NCBI GenBank assembly: GCA_019117185.1
Contig: DXAF01000028.1
Location: forward strand, 1-43,071
Reading direction: 5' to 3'
Length of the DNA: 43,071 nucleotides
Origin: Candidatus Limosilactobacillus intestinipullorum
GTDB taxonomy: Bacteria; Bacillota; Bacilli; Lactobacillales; Lactobacillaceae
Under the pieces are notes generated by a model that saw nothing but the letters and a program-made list of their open reading frames with translations, had not been told where the DNA came from and made no database searches. This document shows, piece after piece, positions 19,423-26,452 of this stretch (the stretch's first letter is position 1; every line of letters begins with the position of its first letter). Both the position numbers and the translations under genes were made by a program.

Positions 19423-20277
19423 TTGATTTCAGCAGCATCACATTCAAAAGCAGTGGTGATCTTGGTTCATGGGATGCAAGAGTACAGTGACCGCTATGCC
19501 AGTTTTTGTAAATACTTAAATGCCAAGGGCTATAGTACCATTCGTTATGACCTGTTGGGGCACGGTAAAAACTTACCGCGCAATCAACGCGGCTACTTCG
19601 GCAAAAATGGCTGGAAAAATTTGTTGAAACAACTCCACCAGTATGTTCAGCAGGCCCACCTCCAGTTTCCAGGCCAGAAAATTATCTTATTTGGGCACTC
19701 GATGGGCAGCATTATCATTCGCAGCTACCTGCAACACTACCATGATTTTGACGGCATGATTCTTTCCGGGGTTCCTTACTACAACCCATTATGGAAAGTG
19801 GGTAAAGTAATCAGCAAAACGTTGATTAATGTTAAGGGAGCCCATCATCATAGTCATTTTCTGAATAAACTGACCACGGGGAGTTTTAACAAAAAGGTAC
19901 ACAACCCCCTCACTGCTTTTGACTGGCTCAGTCATAATCGTTGGAACGTGCAATCATATATTCATGACGCCGCGTGTGGCTTTCCATTTACCAACCAAGG
20001 TTATAGTGACTTATATGATGGCATGGGCGAGCTGGGCAAGTTGCGTCATTTTGTCAGTAAGCATCCGGTTCCCGTTTTAATGTTGAAGGGCGCGGATGAT
20101 CCTTGTTCAGGTAATAAATCACAGATTAAAGACTCCTTTAACATGATCAAAAATGCGGGCTACCATGATCTAGCTCTCAAGATTTATCAAAACATGCGTC
20201 ATGAAATTCTCTTCGAAGGGAATGCCAAGACAGTTAAACAGGATATTACTAACTGGCTTGACCACCACTTTGCTTAG
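19423..20277 (+). CDS. Alpha/beta hydrolase, monoacylglycerol lipase/lysophospholipase type
   Basis: 284 aa of the serine aminopeptidase S33 (Hydrolase_4) group. Oxyanion region VVILVHGMQEYSDRY (residues 11-25), nucleophile elbow GHSMGS with Ser93, acid in KGADDPCSG (Asp225 or Asp226) and His260 in NMRHEILFE: the triad is complete. No signal peptide, so it is cytoplasmic. Likely hydrolyses monoacylglycerol or a similar ester. The start is uncertain: TTG 19423 is 11 nt from AGGAG and matches the usual N-terminus, while GTG 19411 overlaps that site. A single gene, with a terminator about 165 bases downstream. Confidence 0.85.
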   Translation: MISAASHSKAVVILVHGMQEYSDRYASFCKYLNAKGYSTIRYDLLGHGKNLPRNQRGYFGKNGWKNLLKQLHQYVQQAHLQFPGQKIILFGHSMGSIIIRSYLQHYHDFDGMILSGVPYYNPLWKVGKVISKTLINVKGAHHHSHFLNKLTTGSFNKKVHNPLTAFDWLSHNRWNVQSYIHDAACGFPFTNQGYSDLYDGMGELGKLRHFVSKHPVPVLMLKGADDPCSGNKSQIKDSFNMIKNAGYHDLALKIYQNMRHEILFEGNAKTVKQDITNWLDHHFA

Positions 20278-20320
20278 CACGATTGGGCAAGATAGTACTA
20301 ATAAAATCAATGCCCCCTGG

Positions 20321-20416
20321 TTTAATCATCAGACGGAGACCTTGAACGCGTAGAGTTAAACTGTATTCGACTCGTGGTGGAATTTCAGGATCAACATGAT
20401 TATCCGTTAATATAAT
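20321..20416 (-). pseudogene. Relic of an HxlR-family transcription regulator
   Basis: On the minus strand the frame reads NHVDPEIPPRVEYSLT, the signature end of the HxlR winged helix (wing followed by PPRVEYSLT), then decays into LRVQGLRLMIK. There is no helix-turn-helix before it and no start codon with ribosome site. A remnant of about 30 residues. Confidence 0.6.
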
Positions 20417-20438
20417 CGTACGTGGGCTACGAGCCCGT

Positions 20439-20472
20439 AACGCCATCGACTTTTGGGTTGGTGGCGTTTTTT
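20439..20472 (+). terminator. Rho-independent terminator
   Basis: AACGCCATC (20439-20447) pairs with GGTGGCGTT (20460-20468), one G-U pair, followed by TTTTTT. It may end the hydrolase transcript or belong to a lost gene. Confidence 0.75.
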
Positions 20473-20768
20473 ATATGGATATTACAGGAGGGGAATTCTT
20501 TCTTGGAATTCAATCAGTATAATCTGGTAGATTGGATTGGTTAGCACTATTCGAAAAATAACAGAAAATGTCGCTAGAATGCTTCCGGATATTAGCTATG
20601 TATCAATAGATGACAGAAGCACCTTTAATGATGGTTTACGACTTAACCCAGAGTTGGAAACGTAAGATAACGGCATTCTGGCAGTCTTGAAACTTAACCA
20701 ACTCATTTATAACAACATGCTTTTCAAGAATTGCTATGAGAAGATGTCCAGTTGGGACTGAATGTCTT
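20473..20768 (+). other. Region of reading-frame fragments with no intact gene
   Basis: A good ribosome site (AGGAGGGG near 20488) precedes a TTG-started frame that stops after 13 codons. A further frame reads STIRKITENVARMLPDISYV and stops at TAA near 20663, and another reads NQLIYNNMLFKNCYEKMSSW to a stop at 20761. These look like debris of one or more small genes that I cannot name. Confidence 0.4.
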
Positions 20769-21308
20769 TTATAGACTAATCCTTAATTCTGCTAATGCCT
20801 GTTGGCCATGGGCAAACTCGTTATTGTGGTAACTTAGGGGAAAAGATTCCTCATAAACGGTAGCATTTGTTGGATACCCCGCCTGTTTCATTAGCTGTTC
20901 AAGAAAGAAAAGGTAATTTTGCCGTGACCACATAAAGTTAACGCAAAGGTAGTTTCCAGAGACATCCTCCACATTTAAAGCGGAATTATATTCTGAAACT
21001 ACTAACTCCTTAAAAGCTGTTTGGTAGTGGATATCCGTCAACTTGACGGGGTGCGAATAGGAAAAACTAAATCCGTATTCGAGATTTGGAATCTGATTGC
21101 TATCCAGTAACTGTTGGTTTAACTGGGCTACTAGCTGATCGGGTACATCGGCGGGCCCCCAAGGATGTGACGTCGCAATGGATGCAATCGTCTTCCTGAT
21201 CTTTTTTCGGTAGGGGCCCTGATTGAGGTGGGCCTTCATTACCCTAAGATTAGCAGCGTATTTATCTAATAGAAGTGGAATGTAAATCTTAATAGGCCGG
21301 TGGATCAT
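20769..21308 (-). CDS. Hypothetical protein of unknown family
   Basis: 179 aa starting MIHRPIKIYIPLLLDKYAANL. I do not recognise it. No signal peptide or membrane segment and no catalytic motif stands out. It is rich in aromatic residues (SFSYSHPVKLTDIHYQ, CVNFMWSRQNYLFFLEQL). A longer start at 21356 (MTIKLFIYLTRF) is in frame but would overlap the neighbouring relic further, and neither start has a strong ribosome site. It converges with the debris at 20473-20768 and diverges from the broken gene that begins about 21309. The 5' part may have been lost at the junction near 21300. Confidence 0.5.
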   Translation of the reverse strand: MIHRPIKIYIPLLLDKYAANLRVMKAHLNQGPYRKKIRKTIASIATSHPWGPADVPDQLVAQLNQQLLDSNQIPNLEYGFSFSYSHPVKLTDIHYQTAFKELVVSEYNSALNVEDVSGNYLCVNFMWSRQNYLFFLEQLMKQAGYPTNATVYEESFPLSYHNNEFAHGQQALAELRISL

Positions 21309-21907
21309 CGTATTTATTTTGAACCTGGTAAGATAGATAAAGAGTTTTATAGTCAATTATCGTTTGCTGATGTTAAATACTTTAAGCAGCAACTATGTAT
21401 AAAGCATTTGCACAATACTTAGATGAATTTAAATATCAAGCGCCACAGCCTTTGAATATTTCTATAAAAGATAAAACAGATGGTACTGGGAATAATGTTA
21501 TTTCACAACGAATAAAGTATTCGGCTAAAGATGAATGTACCGATATCTCTGATTTTAATACTGATAATGCACCAGCCTATCTTAAAGAATATCTTACTTG
21601 GAGTCATGGTGGTAAAAAGGAGATTTATAAGATTTCAAAAGAAAGAGCATTAAATTATTTCGAGAAAAATAGTAGTAGTTCAAGTACGTTATTTTTTACA
21701 TTGACAACGCCCACAAAGGCAACGGTTTACAATTCACATTATATTTGATATTGTACCGGTGTCTCTGCAAAGAATGTATCAAATATTCTTTTGACTAAGG
21801 TTAAAAATGATAAGCAAGAAGCTGTATTTAAGCAACCATTAAAATTGTCAAAGAAGAGGCTGGGGGAAATATGCGTTTTTTCCGATTTCTTTTTGTTATC
21901 GAAGTAG
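21309..21907 (+). pseudogene. Broken gene of unknown function (frameshift plus in-frame stop)
   Basis: The 5' part reads RIYFEPGKIDKEFYSQLSF and then ADVKYFKQQL in one frame, and continues from ATG 21395 as MYKAFAQYLDEFKYQAPQPL in another; a single-base change at about 21393 would join them. The second frame reaches TGA at 21746, after which it stays open as YCTGVSAKNVSNILLTKVK to a TAG at about 21905. The pattern is that of a larger gene truncated at its 5' end, frameshifted, and with an internal stop. The family is not recognised. An intact protein from 21395 to 21748 (117 aa) is possible but has no ribosome site. Confidence 0.55.
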
Positions 21908-22113
21908 TACTAAAAGTAGACAAGCCTTGAGGGCAATAGCCGATTCCCATTGTGCATAATAAAACTTCGTCCACGTGGGTTCTTTTTATGTTTTTCAGCT
22001 TAATATCACAAACGACATATGATAATTATTGTATGAGGTATAAACCGAGAAAACTAAGTGAAAAAGTTAGTATTTTGAAAGGTGAAATTGTTTAGTGGCA
22101 GGGATCCTTTAGT
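21908..22113 (+). other. AT-rich non-coding stretch, possible CRISPR leader
   Basis: No reading frame of note. It begins just after an AAGAGGCTGGGGG word of a kind common between lactobacillus genes. The last 90 bases (from about 22020) are AT-rich and directly precede the first CRISPR repeat in the orientation expected for a leader. TAGTGGCAGGGATCC (22093-22107) matches the 3' half of the CRISPR repeat at 12 of 15 positions and may be a further decayed repeat. Confidence 0.4.
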
Positions 22114-22201
22114 GTATTCCCCATGTAGTGGGGGTGATCCCCAATACTTTTCATAGATTGCCTCATTGACATCGTATTCCCCATGTAAGTGGGGGTAAGA
22201 A
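22114..22201 (+). CRISPR. Degenerate two-repeat CRISPR remnant, type I-E-like repeat, one 33-nt spacer
   Basis: Repeat 1 (22114-22140, 27 nt) is GTATTCCCCATGTA followed by GTGGGGGTGATCC. Repeat 2 (22174-22201) is GTATTCCCCATGTAA followed by GTGGGGGTAAGAA. The core CCCC...GGGG dyad and the GTATTCCCC start are those of lactobacillar type I-E repeats (28 nt). The spacer, 22141-22173, is exactly 33 nt, the I-E norm. Repeat 1 has lost one base in the loop, and repeat 2 has a diverged 3' end, typical of the terminal repeat. No cas gene lies in the window. Confidence 0.82.
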
Positions 22202-22295
22202 GTTAAAAACGCTGGTGAAGTAATCAACCAAGAAGCAATGAATGCTAGTCAGCCAAGCAAAAGATTAGGCAATCACCTAATGCTCATGAGTGCGG

Positions 22296-22325
22296 TTACA
22301 ATTGCTCCTTCGATCCGGTATAATA
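22296..22325 (+). promoter_or_regulatory. Promoter of lrgAB
   Basis: GTTACA (22296-22301), 18-nt spacer, TATAAT (22320-22325). The -10 is perfect, the -35 moderate. Confidence 0.6.
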
Positions 22326-22328
22326 GTT

Positions 22329-22346
22329 GATGTAATACTACATTAG
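22329..22346 (+). promoter_or_regulatory. Possible operator between lrgAB promoter and ribosome site
   Basis: TGATGTA-ATAC-TACATTA is a dyad with one mismatch in each 7-nt arm, lying over the expected transcription start just downstream of the -10. Position fits a repressor site or a short 5' hairpin. Confidence 0.4.
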
Positions 22347-22365
22347 CTATAAGGAGGACACTAAT

Positions 22366-22785
22366 ATGATAGGAAAAGATAAGTCCCACAAGAGTGCACC
22401 CATTCTTGTTCAACTTGCTATTTTTGCCGGAATTCTTTGGATTTCTAGTATCATTTCCGCCCTTTTCCCTAAAGATTTCGTAGTACCAACACCCGTAATT
22501 GGGTTAGTATTATTGTACCTATTGCTAACGTTAAAAGTTATTAAGCTGGAGTGGGTTGAAGACTTCGGCATGTTTCTCATTAGTATTATCGGGTTTCTCT
22601 TTGTACCATCCGGGATTCAAATTGCCAATGACCTGGGGATCCTTAAGGCAGAGGGCCTCCAGTTGATCTTTGTAATCCTCGTGGCGACGGTGGCCTTATT
22701 GGTAATTACCGCCTACGTGGCCCGGTTTGTGATCGCAATTCACCAAAAATTACGTGGGGGTGACGATCATGACGGCATTAACTAA
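22366..22785 (+). CDS. lrgA: CidA/LrgA family holin-like protein
   Basis: 139 aa integral membrane protein with four hydrophobic segments (about residues 12-32, 42-58, 68-88, 95-118). Family signs: SSIISALFPKDFVVPTPVIGLVLLYLLL and VEDFGMFLISIIGFLFVPSGI. CidA/LrgA proteins work with LrgB-type partners in membrane permeability, autolysis control and, in some bacteria, pyruvate uptake. ATG with AAGGAGG 7 nt upstream. The C-terminus is charged (HQKLRGGDDHDGIN). Its end overlaps lrgB by 17 nt. Whether it belongs to the Cid or Lrg side cannot be told by sequence alone. Confidence 0.88.
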   Translation: MIGKDKSHKSAPILVQLAIFAGILWISSIISALFPKDFVVPTPVIGLVLLYLLLTLKVIKLEWVEDFGMFLISIIGFLFVPSGIQIANDLGILKAEGLQLIFVILVATVALLVITAYVARFVIAIHQKLRGGDDHDGIN

Positions 22786-23500
22786 CCAACTCGCCCTCCC
22801 GTTTACCGGGATTTTCATTTCCCTGGCGGTCTTCCTGCTTGGCCAGTGGTTGTTCAAGAAGAGTAAGGGCTTCTTCCTTTTTCAACCGCTGTTCTTCGGG
22901 ATGGTGGCCGGTATCATCATCTTAATCATCTGGGGGAAGATCCAGGGAACCTCAACGGCAACCGTTTACCGGCACTTCTATAAGCCGGGTGGCGACATCA
23001 TCTTTTGGTTTTTAAACCCGGCCACGATTGCCTTTGCAATTCCGTTGTTTAAGCGGAATGATGTCTTAAGAAAGTACTGGTTTGATATTCTCCTATCCTT
23101 AGTGATTTCCAGCTTTATCTGCCTGTTTATCATCTTGGGGGTTGCCAAGCTAGTTGGACTCTCACACTCATCAGCCGCGGCGATGCTTCCGCAAGCTGCA
23201 ACGACGGCAATTGCCATGCCAGTAGCGGAAGCAATTGGCGGAAATTCTGCGATTACCGCCATGGCCTGCATCCTAAAGGCCGTTATCCTATACGCCTTGG
23301 CAGACGTCTTTATCAAGGCCTTCCGACTGCAACATTCACAGATTGGCCTGGGACTTGGTTTAGGTACCGGTGGGACAATTGGCTCTGCGAAGGCCCTTGA
23401 GTTTGGTGTCTTAGAGGGAGCCATGGCTTCTGTCTGCGTGGTAATAATTGGGATCGTTGTCGACTTGGTGGTAATCCCGTTTGCCCACTTTTTCATGTAA
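22769..23500 (+). CDS. lrgB: LrgB/CidB family membrane protein
   Basis: 243 aa, about six to seven membrane segments. Typical blocks: YRHFYKPGGDIIFWFLNPATIAFAIPLFKR, and LPQAATTAIAMPVAEAIGG, then GTGGTIGSAKALEFG near the C-terminus. ATG at 22769 chosen because GGGGGTG lies 6 nt upstream; the in-frame GTG at 22754 is inside that site. Overlaps lrgA, so the two are coupled. The pair forms a two-gene operon closed by a terminator at 23506. Confidence 0.92.
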   Translation: MTALTNQLALPFTGIFISLAVFLLGQWLFKKSKGFFLFQPLFFGMVAGIIILIIWGKIQGTSTATVYRHFYKPGGDIIFWFLNPATIAFAIPLFKRNDVLRKYWFDILLSLVISSFICLFIILGVAKLVGLSHSSAAAMLPQAATTAIAMPVAEAIGGNSAITAMACILKAVILYALADVFIKAFRLQHSQIGLGLGLGTGGTIGSAKALEFGVLEGAMASVCVVIIGIVVDLVVIPFAHFFM

Positions 23501-23505
23501 TCGGA

Positions 23506-23527
23506 AAGTCGCCTTGGCGGCTTTTTT
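23506..23527 (+). terminator. Rho-independent terminator after lrgAB
   Basis: AGTCGC pairs with GCGGCT (one G-U) around CTTG, followed by TTTTTT. Confidence 0.8.
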
Positions 23528-23550
23528 AATTTAGAAGGAGGGAGAAATAA

Positions 23551-23862
23551 GTGACCGCAAGGCTAAATGCAGAATTTGTTACTGACGTTCTTAACATGGT
23601 GGACTTAATTCCCACCGGGCGGGTTGCTAGTTACGGGCAGATTGCAAAGTTAATCTATCGACCCCACAATGCACGCCTGGTAGGCAAGGTGCTCGGCAAG
23701 TACGGTGGGAAGGGCCACCATCCCTGCCACCGGGTTGTCACCGCCAATGGTCGACTCGTTCCTGGATGGATTGACCAACGACCGATGCTGGAAGCGGAGG
23801 GGGTGCCATTTAAAGATGAGAACCACGTTGACATTAACCAATGCCGCTGGCAAGGACTCTAG
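23551..23862 (+). CDS. MGMT-fold DNA alkyltransferase-type protein, C-terminal domain only
   Basis: 103 aa of the Ada/Ogt C-terminal domain. It contains IPTGRVASYGQIAKLI, ARLVGKVLGKYGG (arginine finger region) and the active-site motif PCHR (residues 58-61), so the acceptor Cys is present, unlike the PWHR of alkyltransferase-like proteins. The N-terminal domain of full Ogt is absent, a layout common in lactobacilli. It may repair O6-alkylguanine or flag it for excision repair. GTG start behind GAAGGAGGG. First of three overlapping genes. Confidence 0.88.
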   Translation: MTARLNAEFVTDVLNMVDLIPTGRVASYGQIAKLIYRPHNARLVGKVLGKYGGKGHHPCHRVVTANGRLVPGWIDQRPMLEAEGVPFKDENHVDINQCRWQGL

Positions 23863-24262
23863 TATTGGGCAACGTTGGCAAGCCCCGTGGCCGATTCCTG
23901 ACCACGCCACTGTAAAACTAGAACACCGGGTCGGCTACCGGCAGGTTAAATATTGTTGGCGAGCTGGCAAGTGGCGGTACGAGGCTCGTTGGCATAGTCC
24001 GCTTCCTAAGGCGGCAATTATTACCTACCCGTGTTGGTGTCTTGAACGGATCCGCCCCGGCCATGGTGTACCCCGGGTGGCACAGACTTGGGTTGCCGGC
24101 CGGTGGCTACCAACCCGTCAGGTTCGCTATTGGACAAAGCTGGCTAACCAGCACCCAACTGTTACAACACTTGAACTAGTCCGTGCTGCCCACCCAGCGG
24201 CAATGGTAAAATATTTCCCGGGAAATTTCCCCCAAGGAGCACATGATGGAAGAACAAGATAA
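23816..24262 (+). CDS. Conserved-looking hypothetical protein
   Basis: Unrecognised, Trp- and Arg-rich protein of about 148 aa if it begins at ATG 23816; the frame is open further upstream inside the MGMT gene, so the start is uncertain (candidate ribosome site GCGGAGGGGG is 12 nt away). Notable stretches: RWQAPWPIPDHATVKLEH, WRAGKWRYEARWHSPLP, ITYPCWCLERIRPGHG. It overlaps the MGMT gene by 47 nt and the next gene by 17 nt, which supports it as a real gene translated in a coupled row. No membrane segment. Confidence 0.6.
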   Translation: MRTTLTLTNAAGKDSSIGQRWQAPWPIPDHATVKLEHRVGYRQVKYCWRAGKWRYEARWHSPLPKAAIITYPCWCLERIRPGHGVPRVAQTWVAGRWLPTRQVRYWTKLANQHPTVTTLELVRAAHPAAMVKYFPGNFPQGAHDGRTR

Positions 24263-24743
24263 AATTATTACCCTCTTAAAAAAGCTTGATATTAACTACC
24301 AACTAATTCAGCACCCGGCCGTTTATACCGCTGATGAGGCGGATAAGTACGTCCAGGCTTATAACTTTGCCCGGGCGAAGAACCTCTTTTTACGAAATAG
24401 TCGGGGCTTCTTTTTGGTGATGGTCGGTGACCAGCAACATTTGGACATGTACCAGCTCAAGCAGCAACTAGCGACAACCCGACTTTCTTTCGCCAAGCCG
24501 GCGGAACTTGAGCAGGAGTTAGGAATTTACCCCGGTGCGGTGTCACCGTTTAACCTGATCAATGACCACCAGCACCGGGTAACCCTCGTAATTTCACAAC
24601 AATTGTTGGCTGAAAATTCCCTGGTTGGCTGCCATCCCAACGATAATACCGCAACGGTGGTCCTAAAATTTACGGACCTGTTAGCACTTATCCAACGGTG
24701 GGGAAATCCGGTCCGCATCCTTGACCTTGGTCCGCTTGCTTAA
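24246..24743 (+). CDS. YbaK/ProX-type prolyl-tRNA deacylase (trans-editing)
   Basis: Free-standing editing domain that hydrolyses mischarged Ala-tRNA(Pro) or a similar product. 165 aa. Family signs: AKNLFLR with the conserved Lys, GFFLVMVGDQQHLDMYQLKQQL, LSFAKPAELEQELGIYPGAVSPFNLIND, and a C-terminal CHPNDNTATVVLKFTDLL. These match the PrdX/ProXp-ala branch rather than EbsC. ATG 24246 chosen over ATG 24243 for its 6-nt spacing to AAGGAG. Last gene of the overlapping trio. Confidence 0.85.
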   Translation: MEEQDKIITLLKKLDINYQLIQHPAVYTADEADKYVQAYNFARAKNLFLRNSRGFFLVMVGDQQHLDMYQLKQQLATTRLSFAKPAELEQELGIYPGAVSPFNLINDHQHRVTLVISQQLLAENSLVGCHPNDNTATVVLKFTDLLALIQRWGNPVRILDLGPLA

Positions 24744-24794
24744 TTTAATGAACCATAGGTAATGGATGGGGTGACTTTACGGTGCAAAAAAAGA

Positions 24795-24824
24795 TTGCCC
24801 ATTATGTTCCAAAAGTGGTAGAGT
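24795..24824 (+). promoter_or_regulatory. Promoter of the glutamate-cysteine-ligase-like gene
   Basis: TTGCCC (24795-24800), 18-nt spacer, TAGAGT (24819-24824) with an extended TGG before it. Confidence 0.5.
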
Positions 24825-24858
24825 GAAAAGCGAGATATTATGATTGGGAGGGTGCTAG

Positions 24859-26394
24859 ATGGCTGATAAATATGACCAAATCAAGTCAGCATTAAAAGAA
24901 CCGGCGCTAAATGCCAAAATGTTTTCCTGCCGGTTTGGCTTGGAAGCTAAAAAGCATCGGGTACTAACCAATGGACGGGCGAGTCGGTACCCATATCCGG
25001 CAAACCTACGGACACGTCAGTACAATATTTACCTGAACTCGGGTTTTACGGATGACATGATTGACTTTGAGACGCCGCCGGTAGTGGGGAGCAAGCGGGC
25101 CGTAATTCACCTTAAGATGCTTGAGCAAATTATGATTGCGCACCTGCACAGCGATGAGCGACTATGGCCGTTGAGTATGGCGCCTGCCCCTCTCTATCAA
25201 AACGACCTGGACTATTTAACAACCGCGTTTACCCGGCCGTGGGACCAGGAGAACCACGATTACCTTGGTAAAAAGTATGGGATCGCAAAGGAAATTATGG
25301 GGGATGTCCACGTCAACTTTGGCCTTGATGATGACTTGATTGCCCAGCTCTACCAACGTTTCTACCAAGACGAGTACCCAAGTGCGGTTGATTTCCGCAA
25401 CCACCTCTACTTCAAGCTGGCCCAGACCTACTACCTGTACCAATGGCTCTTTACCTACCTGTTTGGGGCTAGCCCGGTAACCGAGGACATGCCGGAGAGC
25501 TTTCCTGACAACTTGGAGTTACCAGTTCGCAGTATCCGGGCGAGTGAGTTCGGTGATGATAACATCGCTAGCGAACGGGTGACGTATAATTCGCTTGAGG
25601 AACACGTGGACCAGCTCCAATCCTTTATGGATGATGGCACCTTCTACAGCTTGAAAGAGTTCTTTGGACCGGTTCGTTTGCGGCGCCATAATCAAGATAT
25701 GCGGGACCTCAAGGACTCCCTTGCCAAGGGGATTAACTACCTTGAGTTTCGTAACTTTGACCTTGACCCCCTGTCGCGGACGGGAATTAGTGATGATACG
25801 TTAAACTTCTTAGAACTGCTACTCTTAGATACCCTGGTATCACCACTTCCAGATAATCTGGCGGAACGTCTTGCCGCCGCCCGGAAGTTAAATAATGAGG
25901 TAGCCCTGCAAAAGCCGAAAGATGAAACTGACTGGATGAAGGATGCGGCGACGGCGTTGATTGATGAGCTGCAAAAGTTCGTGGAAGACTTCAATGCGCC
26001 TCGCGAGTACCGGCTCGCGTTGACCTTTGCTAAACGCCGGGTTGAAGATCCTGCTTTGACGATCAGTGGCCAGCTGGCTGACCGGATTGAAAACGGCAAC
26101 TTACTTTCGTTTGGCTTGAAGATTGCTAATGATCGTTATACCAACAACATTAGTTACCAACATCCCCTCCAGGCGATCAGCAAAGAATGTTCAGATGACG
26201 TTCAACAGCTCCTGCGGGCCGCAATTGAGCTCGGGGTCGAATTTGAATTAGGTACTGACCAGGTCACACTTCACGTTGGCGACCATCAAGAGACCTATAA
26301 TGCCCAGGCATCGCTTGACCTGGGTAAGGGGGCCCGGGAATTTGTTTTAAAGACCTTCTCAGAAGCCGTCCGTTTTCAAGAAGTACAAGAATAA
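24859..26394 (+). CDS. Glutamate-cysteine ligase-like protein (GshA family)
   Basis: 511 aa. Glutamate-cysteine ligase joins Glu and Cys through the gamma carboxyl. Supporting blocks: FGLEAKKHRVLTNGRASRYPYP (about residues 26-47), DFSE-like substitute DDMIDFETPP, GDVHVNFGLDDDLI (the VHFNFS strand of the family) and NYLEFRNFDLDPLSRTGI, which corresponds to the YIEVRSLDLNPF motif. No C-terminal ATP-grasp part is present, so it is not the fused GshF, and no gshB is nearby. It may form gamma-glutamylcysteine or other gamma-glutamyl peptides; Limosilactobacillus reuteri is known to carry such enzymes. ATG after GGGAGG. Single-gene unit. Confidence 0.8.
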   Translation: MADKYDQIKSALKEPALNAKMFSCRFGLEAKKHRVLTNGRASRYPYPANLRTRQYNIYLNSGFTDDMIDFETPPVVGSKRAVIHLKMLEQIMIAHLHSDERLWPLSMAPAPLYQNDLDYLTTAFTRPWDQENHDYLGKKYGIAKEIMGDVHVNFGLDDDLIAQLYQRFYQDEYPSAVDFRNHLYFKLAQTYYLYQWLFTYLFGASPVTEDMPESFPDNLELPVRSIRASEFGDDNIASERVTYNSLEEHVDQLQSFMDDGTFYSLKEFFGPVRLRRHNQDMRDLKDSLAKGINYLEFRNFDLDPLSRTGISDDTLNFLELLLLDTLVSPLPDNLAERLAAARKLNNEVALQKPKDETDWMKDAATALIDELQKFVEDFNAPREYRLALTFAKRRVEDPALTISGQLADRIENGNLLSFGLKIANDRYTNNISYQHPLQAISKECSDDVQQLLRAAIELGVEFELGTDQVTLHVGDHQETYNAQASLDLGKGAREFVLKTFSEAVRFQEVQE

Positions 26395-26399
26395 TTAAC

Positions 26400-26434
26400 A
26401 AGGGACTACTGACCTCGGTCACGGTCCCTTCTTT
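26400..26434 (+). terminator. Rho-independent terminator
   Basis: AAGGGAC (26400-26406) with GTCCCTT (26424-26430), inner GACC/GGTC stem, then CTTT. Confidence 0.75.
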
Positions 26435-26452
26435 ATGAATTAGGGTGATTTT

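Noticed and set aside
20526-20534. GGTAGATTG, identical to the first nine bases of the IS30 inverted repeat, as a solo IS end
   Set aside because: The match does not extend past nine bases, and there is no transposase or partner end nearby. Chance is sufficient.
24243-24248. ATGATG as a programmed dual start of the deacylase gene
   Set aside because: Simple spacing to AAGGAG favours the second ATG; nothing points to regulated choice.
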